Of a stretch of 64,000 bases of DNA, positions 44,498-51,951 are shown in pieces. Position 1 is the first letter of the stretch, and every line of letters begins with the position of its first letter. The stretch comes from JABDKJ01 sp964609215. Its GTDB lineage: Bacteria > Bacteroidota > Bacteroidia > Flavobacteriales_D > JABDKJ01. The stretch covers positions 62,001-126,000 of the forward strand of contig CAZSQZ010000003.1 in the NCBI GenBank assembly GCA_964609215.1. Reading direction: 5' to 3'. A model generated the notes under the pieces. That model did not search any database, was not told the DNA's origin, and worked only from the letters and a program-made list of their open reading frames with translations. A program made the position numbers and the translations under genes.

Positions 44498-45718
44498 ATG
44501 ATATTTCCTTTAATTTTTCTGGCTTTTTTAATCCTTTTAGACCTATATGTTTTCAGAGGAATAAACCTATTGACCAAAGACTTTTCAGTGGACACCAAAA
44601 AGTTTATCAAATGGTCCTATTGGATCATAAGCATTGCTGTTTTGGTGATTTCTATAGGTGGGGTTTTATGGAGTATTTTCAAAGGTAAAGAACCCATTCA
44701 GCCCAAATACTGGATAGCTACAATTTGGATAGCTTTCCTTACACCCAAATTGTTTTTTAGCCTTTTCCTCTTACCGGAAGACATCGTGCATTTATTTAGA
44801 ACTGGGGACATCAGAATAAAAGGTCCGGGAGACCCCATTAGCAGGTTCAGTTTCTTAAGCAAGTTGGGTTTTGGTGTATTTAGCTTAACCCTATTCTACA
44901 ACTTCTTTGGCATATTCTTTACTAAATTTCGCTATAAAGTTAGAAGGGAAGTTATCTCCTTCCCTAACCTACCCCAAGCCTTTGATGGATATAAAGTTGT
45001 TCAATTTTCAGATCTACATATTGGCAGTTTAAATGGCAATTTCAATCCATTGAAAAAAGCCTTTGGAATGATCAATGAACTAAAGCCAGATCTTCTCTTA
45101 TTTACGGGAGACATGGTAAATAATATTGCTTCCGAACTAGATGGCGCAGACGAGGTCATGCATGTATTAGAAGCAAAGGATGGTAAGTTCTCAATAATGG
45201 GAAATCACGACTACGGTGATTACTATTACCCAAAGAAAAGCCCTGAACATGCGGCCAATTTAAAGCGAATAAAAGAGAGACAAGTAGAATTAGGTTTTGA
45301 TCTTATTTTAAATGAAAGTCGCAAAATTGAAAAGGATGGTGAATTCATAGATTTAATAGGTGTTGAGAATTGGGGTAAAGGATGGGGAAGCTATGGAGAT
45401 TTAGAAAAGGCAAGTGCAAATGCCAATGGCCCATTTAAAATTCTAATGTCTCACGACCCTTCTCACTGGAAGCATCAAGTAAAAGAGAAAACCAATATAG
45501 ATCTTACTCTTTCAGGTCATACACATGGTTTTCAATATGGCATTGAATGGCTCGGAATAAAATTAAGCCCCGTTCAGTTGGCCTATGATACCTGGGCAGG
45601 ATTGTATAATGCTGGTAAACAATACATCTATGTGAACCGAGGTTTAGGCTTTATCGGCTTCTTGGGAAGGGTTGGAATTCGACCTGAGATTACGGAGATC
45701 ACTCTTCGAAAGGGTTAA
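44498..45718 (+). CDS. membrane-anchored metallophosphoesterase
   Basis: 406 residues from ATG 44498 (TTG at 44480 overlaps the ribD stop and is also possible). Four to five N-terminal helices (about 1-150), then a calcineurin-like phosphoesterase domain with all metal motifs: VVQFSDLHIGS, LFTGDMVNN, IMGNHDYGDYY, LTLSGHTHGFQYG. Similar to YkuE/YaeI family proteins, some of which cleave lipid pyrophosphates such as UDP-diacylglucosamine. Substrate unproven. Confidence 0.85.
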   Translation: MIFPLIFLAFLILLDLYVFRGINLLTKDFSVDTKKFIKWSYWIISIAVLVISIGGVLWSIFKGKEPIQPKYWIATIWIAFLTPKLFFSLFLLPEDIVHLFRTGDIRIKGPGDPISRFSFLSKLGFGVFSLTLFYNFFGIFFTKFRYKVRREVISFPNLPQAFDGYKVVQFSDLHIGSLNGNFNPLKKAFGMINELKPDLLLFTGDMVNNIASELDGADEVMHVLEAKDGKFSIMGNHDYGDYYYPKKSPEHAANLKRIKERQVELGFDLILNESRKIEKDGEFIDLIGVENWGKGWGSYGDLEKASANANGPFKILMSHDPSHWKHQVKEKTNIDLTLSGHTHGFQYGIEWLGIKLSPVQLAYDTWAGLYNAGKQYIYVNRGLGFIGFLGRVGIRPEITEITLRKG

Positions 45719-45773
45719 AAAACAAAAGGTTTATTTTAAGAGATCCTAACAGAAAACCCAAGAACATTGAGAA

Positions 45774-46898
45774 ATGAAAAAAGCATACTTACTAGCACTC
45801 CTACTTTTATTCATCTTCATATCTCCTGCAAATGCGAGCGTTAAACACTCGGTGGTCTATGGAGAACATGCAAATAAAATTAAAACCATTGAAAACAATA
45901 CCTATAGAATATTCATGGATATGAATGGTCATTATTATCCAGAAAATGTCATCTCCAATAAAGAATTAGCATCGGAAGGAAAATCTAAATTGGCCATTTG
46001 GTCAAAAAAATATCCGAGCAAGTTTCAATCCATTGCAGAGTCCTATAATTTGATAAACACTTCTTATTCAGAAGACAACTATTTGATTCTTCAAGATTCA
46101 ATTATAAGCACCATTACCCGTGGAATTAACCAATTCAAAACCTCTCAGCAAACCTGGATCATTCACGGTTTCAGAAAAAAAATAAGCAATGAAAATATAG
46201 ACAACTCTACTTCCACATTAGAAAATAAAATATGCAGGAATAGAATCAATGATTTCTTACTGGATAGCCTGGACAACCTCAATATAGAAGTTTATTGGGA
46301 TGGAAAATATCTGAAAAGAGGCGGCTTAATTCGAACCATAAGATTAGGCTTGCTTTTCAAAAACAAAGCCATACCCAACGCCAAGCATTGCGGTTATTCC
46401 TTAAGAAATGTATTTGAAGGTATCCAATGCCAACATATTAATATCATAACACACAGCACCGGAACTTTTGTGGGAAGTAGTTTATTATTTAACCTCAAAA
46501 GGAGTTACACTCTCCCTACCCCTAATCAATCCAATATTCGAATAGCATTAACAGCCTCGGCATCTCCAGGCAAAAAACTCTTCAAGAGATATTACAACAG
46601 AAATACCCATTTAAATTATAAGGATAAAGACAATTATTCCTTATTCAATTTTATCAATGAGAACGACTTTGTCTTATTGAAAACCATGGGAACCATTAAA
46701 CTTCCTAGAGTACTAGGAAATACCACTTTGGGCTGCAACTTTAAAAATGAATCGGGTAAATTAAAAGATTACTTTGCAGAAAACTTCAATGGCTCCTATT
46801 TCGGGGAAGGTTACAATAGAGAAAACGCTTACCATTCCTTTTCAACATATATTGGATCTGAAGGTTTTGATGATGTTTTAGAGTTTTTGTATGAGTAA
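45774..46898 (+). CDS. secreted alpha/beta-hydrolase-like protein
   Basis: 374 residues: signal peptide KKAYLLALLLLFIFISPANA. WIIHGFRKKIS (oxyanion-type strand-loop) and NIITHSTGTFVGSSLLF (nucleophile elbow S-T-G with a following F) mark an alpha/beta hydrolase. Candidate Asp in NDFVLLKTMG (ENDFV) and His in NAYHSFSTYIGS. Serine-esterase or lipase activity is plausible. No close named family. Confidence 0.65.
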   Translation: MKKAYLLALLLLFIFISPANASVKHSVVYGEHANKIKTIENNTYRIFMDMNGHYYPENVISNKELASEGKSKLAIWSKKYPSKFQSIAESYNLINTSYSEDNYLILQDSIISTITRGINQFKTSQQTWIIHGFRKKISNENIDNSTSTLENKICRNRINDFLLDSLDNLNIEVYWDGKYLKRGGLIRTIRLGLLFKNKAIPNAKHCGYSLRNVFEGIQCQHINIITHSTGTFVGSSLLFNLKRSYTLPTPNQSNIRIALTASASPGKKLFKRYYNRNTHLNYKDKDNYSLFNFINENDFVLLKTMGTIKLPRVLGNTTLGCNFKNESGKLKDYFAENFNGSYFGEGYNRENAYHSFSTYIGSEGFDDVLEFLYE

Positions 46899-47130
46899 AA
46901 ATATCAAAAAGGTTTTTTCTTTCTTTTTATAAATTGAACTCCCTGTTTTCATATATTTAAGGGCAAAAAACAAATTTTACTTAAACTACACAAGAATATA
47001 AAGGTGGGATTTGATATCCGTTTACAAGCGTTTAATCGGTGTTAATGACGTACTATTATTGGTGTTTATGTGATTTTAGTAAAAATGTATATAATGGAAA
47101 TAAAAGGAATTATGTCCTTTTATCCAGTTG
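46899..47130 (+). other. non-coding left flank of the cassette array
   Basis: No gene seen. A 9-bp perfect hairpin ATAAAAGGA / TCCTTTTAT (47100-47108 with 47115-47123) sits seven bases before the first cassette boundary and could be the remaining half of an attC or attI-like site. No T-run, so not a terminator. No RYYYAAC partner was found at the expected distance upstream. Confidence 0.4.
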
Positions 47131-47190
47131 TTAAGCAGCATTGAGTAAGTACTCAGAATACTCAAATTTTCATAATTGAAACTTTTTACT

Positions 47191-47198
47191 TACCTTTG
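47191..47198 (+). promoter_or_regulatory. -7 element and possible operator of the HigBA cassette
   Basis: TACCTTTG matches TAnnTTTG and lies 25 bases before the higB ATG, inside the cassette. An inverted repeat TACT-N4-AGTA at 47203-47214 immediately follows and may be the HigA operator. The -33 box is unclear. Confidence 0.4.
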
Positions 47199-47223
47199 AC
47201 GTTACTAACCAGTAGCGGAAGCA

Positions 47224-47505
47224 ATGATTTTATCATTCGGCAATAAAGAAACCGAAAAAGTTTGGAATGGAATTAGAAGTAAAAAGCTTCCTTTTGAAGT
47301 CCAGAATATCGGAAGACGAAAATTAAGAATGATCAATAATGCGATTGACATTAATGATTTAAGGATTCCTCCCGCTAATAAATTGGAGAAACTTAAAGGT
47401 AATCTAAAGAAGTATTGTAGTATTAGGATTAATATACAATGGCGAATCATATTCATTTGGAAAAATGGAAATGCTTCTGAAGTTGAGATTTGTGATTACC
47501 ACTAA
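47224..47505 (+). CDS. higB: HigB-type toxin (RelE superfamily)
   Basis: 93 residues. ILSFGNKETEKVWNGIRSK and the C-terminal SIRINIQWRIIFIWKNGNA then VEICDYH are typical of HigB mRNA-cleaving toxins: ribosome-associated, basic, with C-terminal D-Y-H. Toxin first, antitoxin second is the HigBA order. TA pairs are frequent in cassette arrays and are thought to stabilise them. Confidence 0.92.
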   Translation: MILSFGNKETEKVWNGIRSKKLPFEVQNIGRRKLRMINNAIDINDLRIPPANKLEKLKGNLKKYCSIRINIQWRIIFIWKNGNASEVEICDYH

Positions 47506-47515
47506 AATTTAAATT

Positions 47516-47815
47516 ATGGCAAAGCTTAAGAACATACATCCGGGAGAAATTCTTTTAGAAGAATTCTTAAAGCCAATGGAAATTTCCGCTTATAGACTTT
47601 CTAAAGACGTTCTAATTCCTCAAACTAGAATAAGTGAGATTATTAAAGGTCGGAGAAGAATAACAGCGGACACAGCATTAAGACTTAGTAAATATTTTGG
47701 GACGTCTGCTAAATTCTGGCTTGGATTGCAGGATGATTATGACATTGAAGAAGAGAATAAGAACAAAGCTGATGAGTTTGATCGAATTCAGTCAGCCGTA
47801 AATAACGCTGCTTAA
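47516..47815 (+). CDS. higA: HigA-type antitoxin (XRE HTH)
   Basis: 99 residues. IHPGEILLEEFLKPMEISAY begins the HigA family; the helix-turn-helix is YRLSKDVLIPQTRISEIIKG then RRITADTALRLSKYFG. It binds HigB and represses its own operon. Starts 10 bases after the higB stop. The TAA stop (47813-47815) is part of the cassette's RYYYAAC end. Confidence 0.93.
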   Translation: MAKLKNIHPGEILLEEFLKPMEISAYRLSKDVLIPQTRISEIIKGRRRITADTALRLSKYFGTSAKFWLGLQDDYDIEEENKNKADEFDRIQSAVNNAA

Positions 47816-47876
47816 CAGTGTATATGAAATCATGCTGGCCTTTGACCACCACGCTTCATATACTGACGTTGTAGCC
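47807..47876 (+). repeat. attC-like site A
   Basis: Left core GCTGCTTAAC (47807-47816), stem GTATATGAA (47820-47828) pairing perfectly with TTCATATAC (47855-47863), right core GTTGTAGC (47868-47875). Central loop contains CATGCTGGCC...CCACCACG. Its inside is similar to site D. Confidence 0.75.
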
Positions 47877-47891
47877 AATTAAAACGAAATA

Positions 47892-49007
47892 ATGAGTTTT
47901 TTTAAAAAGATATTTTCTTCCAAAGAAAAAGAATTCCAAAAAGCAGAAGTTCTTTTAGAAGAGCAATCTCCTTCTTGTCCAATTACGGCTATAATAGAAC
48001 AGGACAACAGAGTAGCTTATTTTTATTTATGGGGACCAGAAAATTCGAATTTTGGTGTAAAGTCTTGCTGGGTAATGAATTTAAAACCAGCTCCGAACGA
48101 ATTGGAAGAAAAACTGATGGACAAAGGAATTCCTCCTATGTTACCAAAAGAATTCTGTAAATTACCTGAAGGGCAAGAAAAGTTGAACAAAAATGATTTA
48201 AAAATTATCTGGACGGAAGAAGGAGACTCAGCTGCACTTTTAGTAAAAAGTGAAATAGTTTCTATCATACCAAGTTGGGGTGGTCAAAACGGATTTTATG
48301 GATATTCCAAAAATTGTATAGGAGAAGGGAACTTTGCTTGGGAGCTTGCTAAGTCAAATGCTTTTGTAGAAAGAATAGAGAAATCTAGAGAGTATTGGAG
48401 TTCTTGGGATAATGAATTAAATCCATTTCAAATCCAACAACCTACGATTTTGGGAACATATGATGAGGCATTTGGAAATCATGATAAATATTACGCAATA
48501 GATGGAAATGAATGGCCTCCTAAAGGACTTTACTTAAGAAAAGGCGAATCTAAAACCATTTTTGCAACGGTTGGGCTTTCTTTAGTTCCTATGCCAGTGG
48601 TTGAGATGTATTCCGAAAATCGTTTTGAATCTAATAGAATTGAACTTGGGATTATATTGGATTCAGTTTTTTCAGAAAAAGATATACAACAAATGGCTGA
48701 ATGGATAAGTGGACAATCTGCAATTCCTTGGGACAATATTACTTTTTTAGGAGAAGGTCATACCATTAATTTCGAACCTTTTAATTCAACAAAATTTAAT
48801 TCTGTAGTCTTGACAAACAAACTAGATATTTTACCAAAACCAGAGCTTGATGACTATCGAGAATCTAAAATTAATTTCCTGTGGATGGTTCCTATATCTG
48901 AAAAAGAAAGAAATGAAATTATGGATAATGGAAGTGATAGAATTCTGGAGAAACTTAATAAAATTGGAAATAGTGTGTTCTCATTAGAACGCGAAGAAGT
49001 AATATAA
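47892..49007 (+). CDS. SUFU-like domain protein (cassette gene)
   Basis: 371 residues. The C-terminal half (about 200-365) resembles the suppressor-of-fused (SUFU) domain: IELGIILDSVFSEKDIQQMA, DNITFLGEGHTINF, and SKINFLWMVPISEKERNEIM (partly quoted). SUFU domains in bacteria are common in proteins predicted to neutralise polymorphic toxins. The N-terminal half is unassigned. It fills cassette 2 alone. Immunity is inference only. Confidence 0.65.
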   Translation: MSFFKKIFSSKEKEFQKAEVLLEEQSPSCPITAIIEQDNRVAYFYLWGPENSNFGVKSCWVMNLKPAPNELEEKLMDKGIPPMLPKEFCKLPEGQEKLNKNDLKIIWTEEGDSAALLVKSEIVSIIPSWGGQNGFYGYSKNCIGEGNFAWELAKSNAFVERIEKSREYWSSWDNELNPFQIQQPTILGTYDEAFGNHDKYYAIDGNEWPPKGLYLRKGESKTIFATVGLSLVPMPVVEMYSENRFESNRIELGIILDSVFSEKDIQQMAEWISGQSAIPWDNITFLGEGHTINFEPFNSTKFNSVVLTNKLDILPKPELDDYRESKINFLWMVPISEKERNEIMDNGSDRILEKLNKIGNSVFSLEREEVI

Positions 49008-49012
49008 AAACT

Positions 49013-49085
49013 GGCTACAACAATTTGTATAATGCATATGCACCCTGCGGGATGCAAACGCACTATACAAGAGACGTTAGCGGTA
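49013..49085 (+). repeat. attC-like site B
   Basis: Left core GGCTACAAC (49013-49021), stem TTGTATA (49025-49031) with TATACAA (49064-49070), inner hairpin TGCACCCTGCGGGATGCA-like, right core GTTAGCGG (49076-49083). The left core is the reverse complement of the start of cassette 2; the right core opens cassette 3. Confidence 0.78.
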
Positions 49086-49109
49086 ATTACTGCAAAATAG
49101 AAATCATAG

Positions 49110-49514
49110 ATGGGGCTATTTGATATTTTCAAAAATAAAAATCCAGATCAGCTAAAACCTGATGAGTTAGAAGCAGCAAACCTATTTCAACAGATAATTA
49201 AAGGGTATGCAGAAGGTCAACCTAATTATATTCCAAATGGAGTGGTAAAACTTTCAATAGGTCTTTATCACCTAGCATTTGAAAGATCTAATCAGAGCAT
49301 TGTATCTCTTGATAAATTTCAAGATCCAATAGCTGTAGCTTCTAATCCAAAATTATTGCAGTATTTAGCAATATTTGAAGCTATCAAAGATTCAATTGAG
49401 CAAACCGCCTCCAATTTACAAGTTCAACAAGTTTATCATGATAGTCGTCAAATTCAAATAACAATACTTCAACTTTTGAAATATAGTGCGGGTAAAATCA
49501 ATGAAATTCGGTAA
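49110..49514 (+). CDS. hypothetical protein (cassette gene)
   Basis: 134 residues, no signal peptide, mostly helical (GLFDIFKNKNPDQLKPDEL; later LKYSAGKINEIR). No family recognised. ATG 49110 is 33 bases after the cassette boundary. Its stop codon overlaps the beginning of the next frame. Confidence 0.6.
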   Translation: MGLFDIFKNKNPDQLKPDELEAANLFQQIIKGYAEGQPNYIPNGVVKLSIGLYHLAFERSNQSIVSLDKFQDPIAVASNPKLLQYLAIFEAIKDSIEQTASNLQVQQVYHDSRQIQITILQLLKYSAGKINEIR

Positions 49515-49515
49515 A

Positions 49516-49836
49516 ATGAGAAAACTCTATCTTGTTAAAGATGGGATTGAAGGTGTTGGCTACCCATCAGCTAATAATAAAAGGCTTTTAAATACCAATT
49601 TTCATTTAATAACGTACGACTTTAATTCCAATGAAGGGTATATAGATAAAAAAGGAGAGAATAATTGGAGGCTTTACACACAAGTAGGTCAGAAGTTGCA
49701 TGAAAGTAGGTATCATAATTTAAACAGCTTTCGCCAATGTGTTAATAAGTTGAAAGAATTAAAAGGGGGCGATCAGATAGTTATTTGTAAATCGGAAGAA
49801 GTGGATCGTATAAAAACTACCGCTAACAAATGCTAA
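49516..49836 (+). CDS. hypothetical protein (cassette gene)
   Basis: 106 residues from ATG 49516, one base after the previous gene's stop. ATGs at 49501 and 49486 in the same frame would overlap that gene by 14 or 29 bases; the start is undecided. Beta-rich N-terminus (RKLYLVKDGIEGVGYPSANN) and a helical end; no family recognised. The last codons (Thr-Thr-Ala-Asn-Lys-Cys-stop) are encoded by the left core of attC site C, so gene and recombination site overlap. Confidence 0.6.
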   Translation: MRKLYLVKDGIEGVGYPSANNKRLLNTNFHLITYDFNSNEGYIDKKGENNWRLYTQVGQKLHESRYHNLNSFRQCVNKLKELKGGDQIVICKSEEVDRIKTTANKC

Positions 49837-49944
49837 AAATGAATATGCAGAAGCAATTTTCTCCAAGGTATTTGCTATCTTTTGGCTTTATAAGTTTTGG
49901 TTAATTGAGTGCATACTCATTTTAGCTGGGTCGTTAGCAGTAAT
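49818..49944 (+). repeat. attC-like site C (long)
   Basis: Left core TACCGCTAAC (49818-49827), outer stem TGCTAAAAATGAATATGCA (49831-49849) pairing with TGCATACTCATTTTAGCT (49910-49927) with few mismatches, a 60-base apical region, right core GTTAGCAG (49933-49940). About 125 bp, near the upper end for attC sites. Confidence 0.75.
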
Positions 49945-49949
49945 CTGAA

Positions 49950-50810
49950 ATGAAAGGAACTTGTGCACTATATCAAATTGAAACTGATCTTCAAAAAAGT
50001 CATATATATCCCAAGTTTGCAGTAAAATATATTAAAGAAACAGGTTCCAATTATTTGAGACGATTTTCAAATCCGAACCAAAGAATGCAAGATGCTCTAA
50101 AGCCACACTTATTGGGAAAAAGAGCAGAACAAGATTTCTCAAAAAGAGAAAATTGGTTTGCTCAAAATATTTTTCGTAAGTTCCTTGAAAGTGATGAAAA
50201 CTTATGTTACGATGAGAACTTATACTATTTCGCAGTCTCATTTCTCTGGAGAGTATTAGCATACAACTTAAAAAGAGATTCTACAATTGGAGAAAGGTGG
50301 TATTTTGATACTATCAAAAAAGTAGAAGAGGAATGGAGAGATTTTTTAACATCAAATAAATTTCCTAGAAGCTTTGATAAGATATATATTCTCACAACTG
50401 ATAGAGTTTTATCACATGATTCTGATCTTGAGGGTGTAGATTTTTACATGACAAGAACATTTGACAGTACAATTGTTGATAATGAGGCTCAAACAACATT
50501 AATGGTTTATGGAAAATTTAGTCGATTCATCTTTTGGAGTGTGATTAAAGAGTATGGTGATGAAAATCAAATTGAAAAGTTTAAAATTGATCCAATTAAG
50601 GGTCAACTTTCTAGAGACAATGATTTGTCCTATTTTCCATTGTCTTCATTTTTGTATAATAGAATGAAAGAAATTGAAGAACTTCCTAAACCGAGTGAGG
50701 CTCAACAAGACAAGATTGTTAGTGAAGTAAAAAAGGATATCGAAGGCTTTGAAAAATCTGACCTGGGTGAATCCATAATGAATGACTTTAAATTAAATAA
50801 GAATAAATAA
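49950..50810 (+). CDS. HNH-associated-like hypothetical protein, degenerate N-terminal motif (cassette gene)
   Basis: 286 residues. The first 40 residues, GTCALYQIETDLQKSHIYPK, resemble a family of bacterial proteins that start with C-x-x-C and L-x-x-S-H-I-x-P-K-F, HNH-nuclease related. Here the C-x-x-C pair is reduced to one Cys, so the zinc site is probably broken. The remainder is soluble and helical with no named domain. ATG 49950 follows the cassette boundary by 16 bases. Confidence 0.5.
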   Translation: MKGTCALYQIETDLQKSHIYPKFAVKYIKETGSNYLRRFSNPNQRMQDALKPHLLGKRAEQDFSKRENWFAQNIFRKFLESDENLCYDENLYYFAVSFLWRVLAYNLKRDSTIGERWYFDTIKKVEEEWRDFLTSNKFPRSFDKIYILTTDRVLSHDSDLEGVDFYMTRTFDSTIVDNEAQTTLMVYGKFSRFIFWSVIKEYGDENQIEKFKIDPIKGQLSRDNDLSYFPLSSFLYNRMKEIEELPKPSEAQQDKIVSEVKKDIEGFEKSDLGESIMNDFKLNKNK

Positions 50811-50883
50811 TAACTGCTAACATAGGTTATGAAATCATGAAGGCTTTCAGCCGTCCACGATTCATATTCGGAACATTAGCAGC
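50811..50883 (+). repeat. attC-like site D
   Basis: Left core CTGCTAAC (50814-50821), stem TATGAA (50828-50833) with TTCATA (50861-50866), right core ATTAGCAG at 50875-50882, in which the expected G of the crossover is A. The central sequence (ATGAAATCATG..GGC.TT..CC..CCACG.TTCATA) matches site A closely. Confidence 0.7.
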
Positions 50884-50897
50884 TATTAAAAAATACA

Positions 50898-51932
50898 ATG
50901 ACTTTGATATACGGACAAGTTGAATCACTTAAAAAAGTCAAATCTATTCTGGAATCAAAGAATATCAATCGATTTAAGTCGATACGTGAGATAAATCAAT
51001 TTATAAGTAATTATGAAAATGAACTAAGAGCGATTGACTCTAAAGTGGAAGCTGGTTTTTTGGAGGAAGTTAAGGAGTTAAAGAAAGATGCAACTAAATA
51101 TGAAGAATATTACAATTCTCGGAAAATAGATAGAGAAAACGAACTGAAGAAAAAGCTCCTAAAACTTCAATCAAAAGTTGTTGAAAGTAGTGGTGTTAGA
51201 CTATTGAATTGGATTCTGAAATTCAAGATTCAAAGGCTAGAGAGAAATTTTGACAAAAGAATTGAAAAACAACTAGCGACAGAAAAAGAGAAGCTAAATA
51301 GAAAACAAGAGAAAGTTCGTAGACTAGAAATAGATAGAGACCAAATAATTGAACAGCGTTGCTTTTCAGCACGAAGTGAGTTAAAGCGCATTAAATCAAC
51401 TGTTGATGAGTTAGCTCCTAGCATTGCCGGTGCAATTGGTGAATCATTGGTAAACAAAGAACTTCAAAAGCTTTCTGACGAATACATTCTTATAAATGAT
51501 TTTTCTAGAAGTTTCGATCCACCAATCTATAACAGGAAACAGGGTGATAAAATATTTAGTATTCAAATTGACCATATTTTGATTTCAAGAGCTGGAGTTT
51601 TTATTTTAGAGACTAAGAATTGGAGTAAGAAGTCATTAGAAAATCTCAGTCTAAGGTCACCAATTGAGCAAATAAAGAGAGTAAATTTTGCACTCTTTGT
51701 TTTGTTAAATGGAAATAAACGTTCAACCGAAAGGATTGGACTTAAAAGCCATCACTGGGGAGATAGAAATATCCCGATTAGGAACTTGATTGTAATGATT
51801 CATAATAAGCCAAAAGAAAGGTTTAAGCATGTTCAAATAAAACGACTAGATGAACTAATAGGATACGTTAAATATTTTGAGCTCATTATGAGTAAAGAAG
51901 AAGTAAACAAGGTTTATGAATATCTAAGATGA
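50898..51932 (+). CDS. coiled-coil NERD-domain protein (cassette gene)
   Basis: 344 residues. Residues about 30-175 are a charged coiled coil (KKLLKLQSKVVESSG; KEKLNRKQEKVRRLEIDRDQ). A NERD (nuclease-related) domain follows at about 185-310: GAIGESLVNKELQKLSDEY, SIQIDHILISRAGVFILETK with the restriction-like D..(I/V)-E-x-K core. NERD proteins are linked to plasmid or phage functions and DNA processing. Last cassette of the array. Confidence 0.8.
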   Translation: MTLIYGQVESLKKVKSILESKNINRFKSIREINQFISNYENELRAIDSKVEAGFLEEVKELKKDATKYEEYYNSRKIDRENELKKKLLKLQSKVVESSGVRLLNWILKFKIQRLERNFDKRIEKQLATEKEKLNRKQEKVRRLEIDRDQIIEQRCFSARSELKRIKSTVDELAPSIAGAIGESLVNKELQKLSDEYILINDFSRSFDPPIYNRKQGDKIFSIQIDHILISRAGVFILETKNWSKKSLENLSLRSPIEQIKRVNFALFVLLNGNKRSTERIGLKSHHWGDRNIPIRNLIVMIHNKPKERFKHVQIKRLDELIGYVKYFELIMSKEEVNKVYEYLR

Positions 51933-51951
51933 ATAATTACAGCAGTTAATA

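Larger units (their letters stand above)
47131..51932 (+). mobile_element. integron-like gene-cassette array lacking an integrase
   Basis: Five co-oriented cassettes. Start/end pairs: TTAAGCAGC (47131) and GCTGCTTAA (47807); TTGTAGCC (47869) and GGCTACAA (49013); TTAGCGGTA (49077) and TACCGCTAA (49818); TTAGCAGT (49934) and CTGCTAAC (50814); TTAGCAGC (50876) with an unclear end. In each full pair the start is the reverse complement of that cassette's own end, as cassette circularisation requires. The four inner junctions fold into long imperfect hairpins with RYYYAAC and GTTRRRY ends. No integrase in the window; the array abuts normal chromosomal genes on both sides. Confidence 0.8.
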
